Of a stretch of DNA of 64,000 nucleotides, positions 62,422 to 64,000 are shown one piece after another. The notes beneath the pieces were generated by a model. It was not told the DNA's origin. It saw only the letters and a list, made by a program, of their open reading frames with translations, and made no database searches. Every line of letters starts with the position of its first letter. Within the stretch, counting starts at the first letter, position 1. The DNA is from Bacteroidales bacterium (GTDB lineage Bacteria > Bacteroidota > Bacteroidia > Bacteroidales > UBA10428), in the NCBI GenBank assembly GCA_016933335.1, contig JAFGBD010000040.1, positions 1 through 64,000 on the forward strand, read 5' to 3'. The position numbers and the translations under genes are program-made.

Positions 62422-63315
62422 ATGATTGTCAGTGTTAGTCGGAGGACAGACATACCGGCCTATTATGGAGAATGGTTTATCAACCGGCTGAAAGAAAAAT
62501 ACGTTCTTGTCCGGAATCCTTTTAATCCTTCCAGTGTTTCCAGGATCAGGTTGCATGAAAATGAAATTGACTGCATCGTATTCTGGACAAAAAATCCGGT
62601 GTCTTTTATCAGATGGTTGCCCCTTATCCGGTTTCCGTATTATTTTTTATTTACAATCACCGGTTATGGTAAAAATCTCGAAAAATCAATGCCTGATAAA
62701 CAGATGCTCATAGACGCTTTCATTCAGCTGTCGTCAATATGTGGCCGCGAAAGAGTTATATGGCGTTACGATCCGATTGTCCTTTCCAGTGAATTCAGCA
62801 TCGACTGGCATATCAGAAATTTTTCATTTCTGGCAGAGCAGCTGCATCTGCATACCGTCAAATGCATTTTTTCTTTTCTTCATCTGTATGCAAAGTGCCA
62901 AACCAGGCTGAAAAAAACAGGAGTGAAAGAAATCACTGAAAAAGAAAAGATTTCACTGGCCTGTGAAATGGCTAAAATAGCCTGTGCATGGGATATTGTC
63001 CTGGAAAGTTGCGCAAGCGGGACAGACCTGTCGATGTTCGGTATCAGAAAGGGAAGTTGCATCAATAAGGCAGTAATTGAAAACATAACAGGTGTCAGTT
63101 TAGAGACAGGTAAAGACAAATACCAGCGAAAGCATTGCGGATGTATAGAAAGCATTGATATAGGAGCATATGATACCTGTCCGGGCAATTGTCTTTATTG
63201 TTATGCAAATATAGGATTTGATAAGGTTAGAAGAAATTATGAAGACCATGATCCGGAGTCGCCTTTATTATCTGGTCATTTACAGAAAAGAGACCGGATA
63301 TTTGAAAGAAACTGA
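62422..63315 (+). CDS. DUF1848 protein with C-terminal Cys cluster
   Basis: A 297-residue protein of the DUF1848 family: SVSRRTDIPAYYGEWFINRL at the N-terminus, VLVRNPFNP, CIVFWTKNP, ERVIWRYDPIV and a C-terminal CGCIESIDIGAYDTCPGNCLYCYA. The closely spaced Cys (CGC, C-x3-C-x2-C) suggest an iron-sulfur or zinc site; the arrangement recalls radical-SAM-type proteins without proving that chemistry. Biological role not known. Confidence 0.88.
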   Translation: MIVSVSRRTDIPAYYGEWFINRLKEKYVLVRNPFNPSSVSRIRLHENEIDCIVFWTKNPVSFIRWLPLIRFPYYFLFTITGYGKNLEKSMPDKQMLIDAFIQLSSICGRERVIWRYDPIVLSSEFSIDWHIRNFSFLAEQLHLHTVKCIFSFLHLYAKCQTRLKKTGVKEITEKEKISLACEMAKIACAWDIVLESCASGTDLSMFGIRKGSCINKAVIENITGVSLETGKDKYQRKHCGCIESIDIGAYDTCPGNCLYCYANIGFDKVRRNYEDHDPESPLLSGHLQKRDRIFERN

Positions 63316-63561
63316 TGTTTTCCGGGTATTTAACAGCATATTGTATTCTTAATATAAACATTAAATTTGAGTTTTTTCTTAAATTGATTTGCAAGGGTCT
63401 CTTCTTTGATGTTATTTTACAAATCATTATTCAGGGGAATGAATTCCGGAATTTTCTGATCACAATCTCCGGAAGTCAGGATGTAAAAGTGTTTTTTAAT
63501 AAACATTTCAGCCTGAATGAAGCGGTTTAACAATTGGTTAATAATCGTAAACATCTGAAAT

Positions 63562-64000
63562 ATGGCTGTACTGAATCTGAAATCCGAAGATAAATGCAGA
63601 TATGACTGTATATCGCTGGGTGAAGTGATGCTCAGACTGGATCCGGGCGATGGAAGAGTCCGGAATGCACGTGCATTCAAAACATGGGAAGGTGGCGGTG
63701 AATATAATGTAGCAAGGGGTCTTCGTAAGTGTTTCGGGCTTAAGACCGCTGTGGTAACATCTTTTGCCGATAATGATGTGGGACGCCTGCTGGAAGATTT
63801 TATCATGCAGGGAGGGGTTGATACGGGCTACATCAAATGGGTCCCTTATGACGGGATTGGAAGGACGGTAAGAAACGGATTGAATTTTACCGAGAGGGGT
63901 TTTGGTATCCGCGGTGCGCTGGGTGTTTCTGATCGGGGAAATACCGCTGCATCACAATTGAAAAAAGGAGATATCGACTGGGATCATATCTTTGGAAAAA
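63562..64000 (+). CDS. PfkB-family sugar kinase, 5' part (cut by window end)
   Basis: The reading frame starts at ATG 63562 and is open to the window end (146 codons seen). The N-terminal pattern CISLGEVMLRLDPGDGRVRNAR, then WEGGGEYNVARGLRK and VVTSFADNDVGRLLEDFI, is that of PfkB/ribokinase-family kinases, closest to 2-keto-3-deoxygluconate kinase. The ATP-binding and catalytic Asp region lies beyond the window. Together with downstream genes not seen it may serve uronate or sugar-acid breakdown. Confidence 0.88.
   Translation, partial: MAVLNLKSEDKCRYDCISLGEVMLRLDPGDGRVRNARAFKTWEGGGEYNVARGLRKCFGLKTAVVTSFADNDVGRLLEDFIMQGGVDTGYIKWVPYDGIGRTVRNGLNFTERGFGIRGALGVSDRGNTAASQLKKGDIDWDHIFGK

Overview
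The window looks like a chromosomal segment of a member of the Bacteroidota, most likely a marine or sediment-type Bacteroidales. The evidence is a complete aerotolerance (Bat) operon, two DUF4252 proteins, a DUF2807 protein, TonB-type proteins, KdpDE next to TrkH, a VIT/VWA protein, promoter elements of the TAnnTTTG/TAnnTTCG type, little use of Shine-Dalgarno sequences, and an AT-rich genome. No phage, integrase, intact insertion sequence, tRNA, rRNA or CRISPR array was seen.

Layout. 0-5.7 kb: a TPR protein, a ComA-like phosphosulfolactate synthase homologue, a DUF368/PopT undecaprenyl-phosphate translocase, AroE, a YfiR-like protein and TruA. 5.9-14.8 kb: the Bat operon (MoxR, small secreted protein, DUF58, BatD-like protein, BatA, BatB, BatC with a 27-Gln tract, BatD, BatE). 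14.9-17.1 kb: a minus-strand operon in which two DUF4252 paralogues bracket an ECF sigma factor and its membrane partner. 17.2-21.7 kb: a NarL-type receiver lacking its HTH, then a NarL regulator and a five-PAS histidine kinase. 22-27.3 kb: a YwqK/MORN protein, a C39-peptidase ABC exporter with HlyD-type adaptor, a Cys-rich lipoprotein and a short barrel-like protein. 27.3-33.1 kb: KdpE, a shortened KdpD and TrkH (no KdpFABC), then an SSS symporter. 33.3-38.7 kb: ECF sigma, zinc-finger anti-sigma, TonB and VIT-VWA proteins. The last three all end in the same TonB-like domain, and the divergent intergenic region holds a good sigma-54-type promoter. 38.8-45.4 kb: a TPR hybrid kinase, a KASIII-like enzyme behind a long 5' hairpin, a hydrolase lipoprotein and a glycosyltransferase. 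45.4-54.2 kb: DUF2807, PiT transporter, DeoC, porin, a short SSB behind tandem operator-like sites, Usp, acylphosphatase, DUF2784 and a glutathione peroxidase. 54.3-61.6 kb: a signalling cluster with a hybrid kinase whose phospho-acceptor His is Arg, a GAF/PAS sensor without kinase domain, three stand-alone receivers, a Crp/Fnr regulator and a free-Met-sulfoxide-reductase-type GAF protein. 61.9-64 kb: DUF1573, DUF1848 and the start of a PfkB sugar kinase.

How the parts fit. Most of the window deals with envelope biology (Bat, PopT, TonB, C39 exporter, porin, PiT, TrkH) and signal transduction. The two regions most likely to hold something not well described are the ECF/TonB-domain/VIT-VWA locus (33.6-38.7 kb) and the kinase-deficient sensor plus receiver cluster (54.3-61.3 kb).
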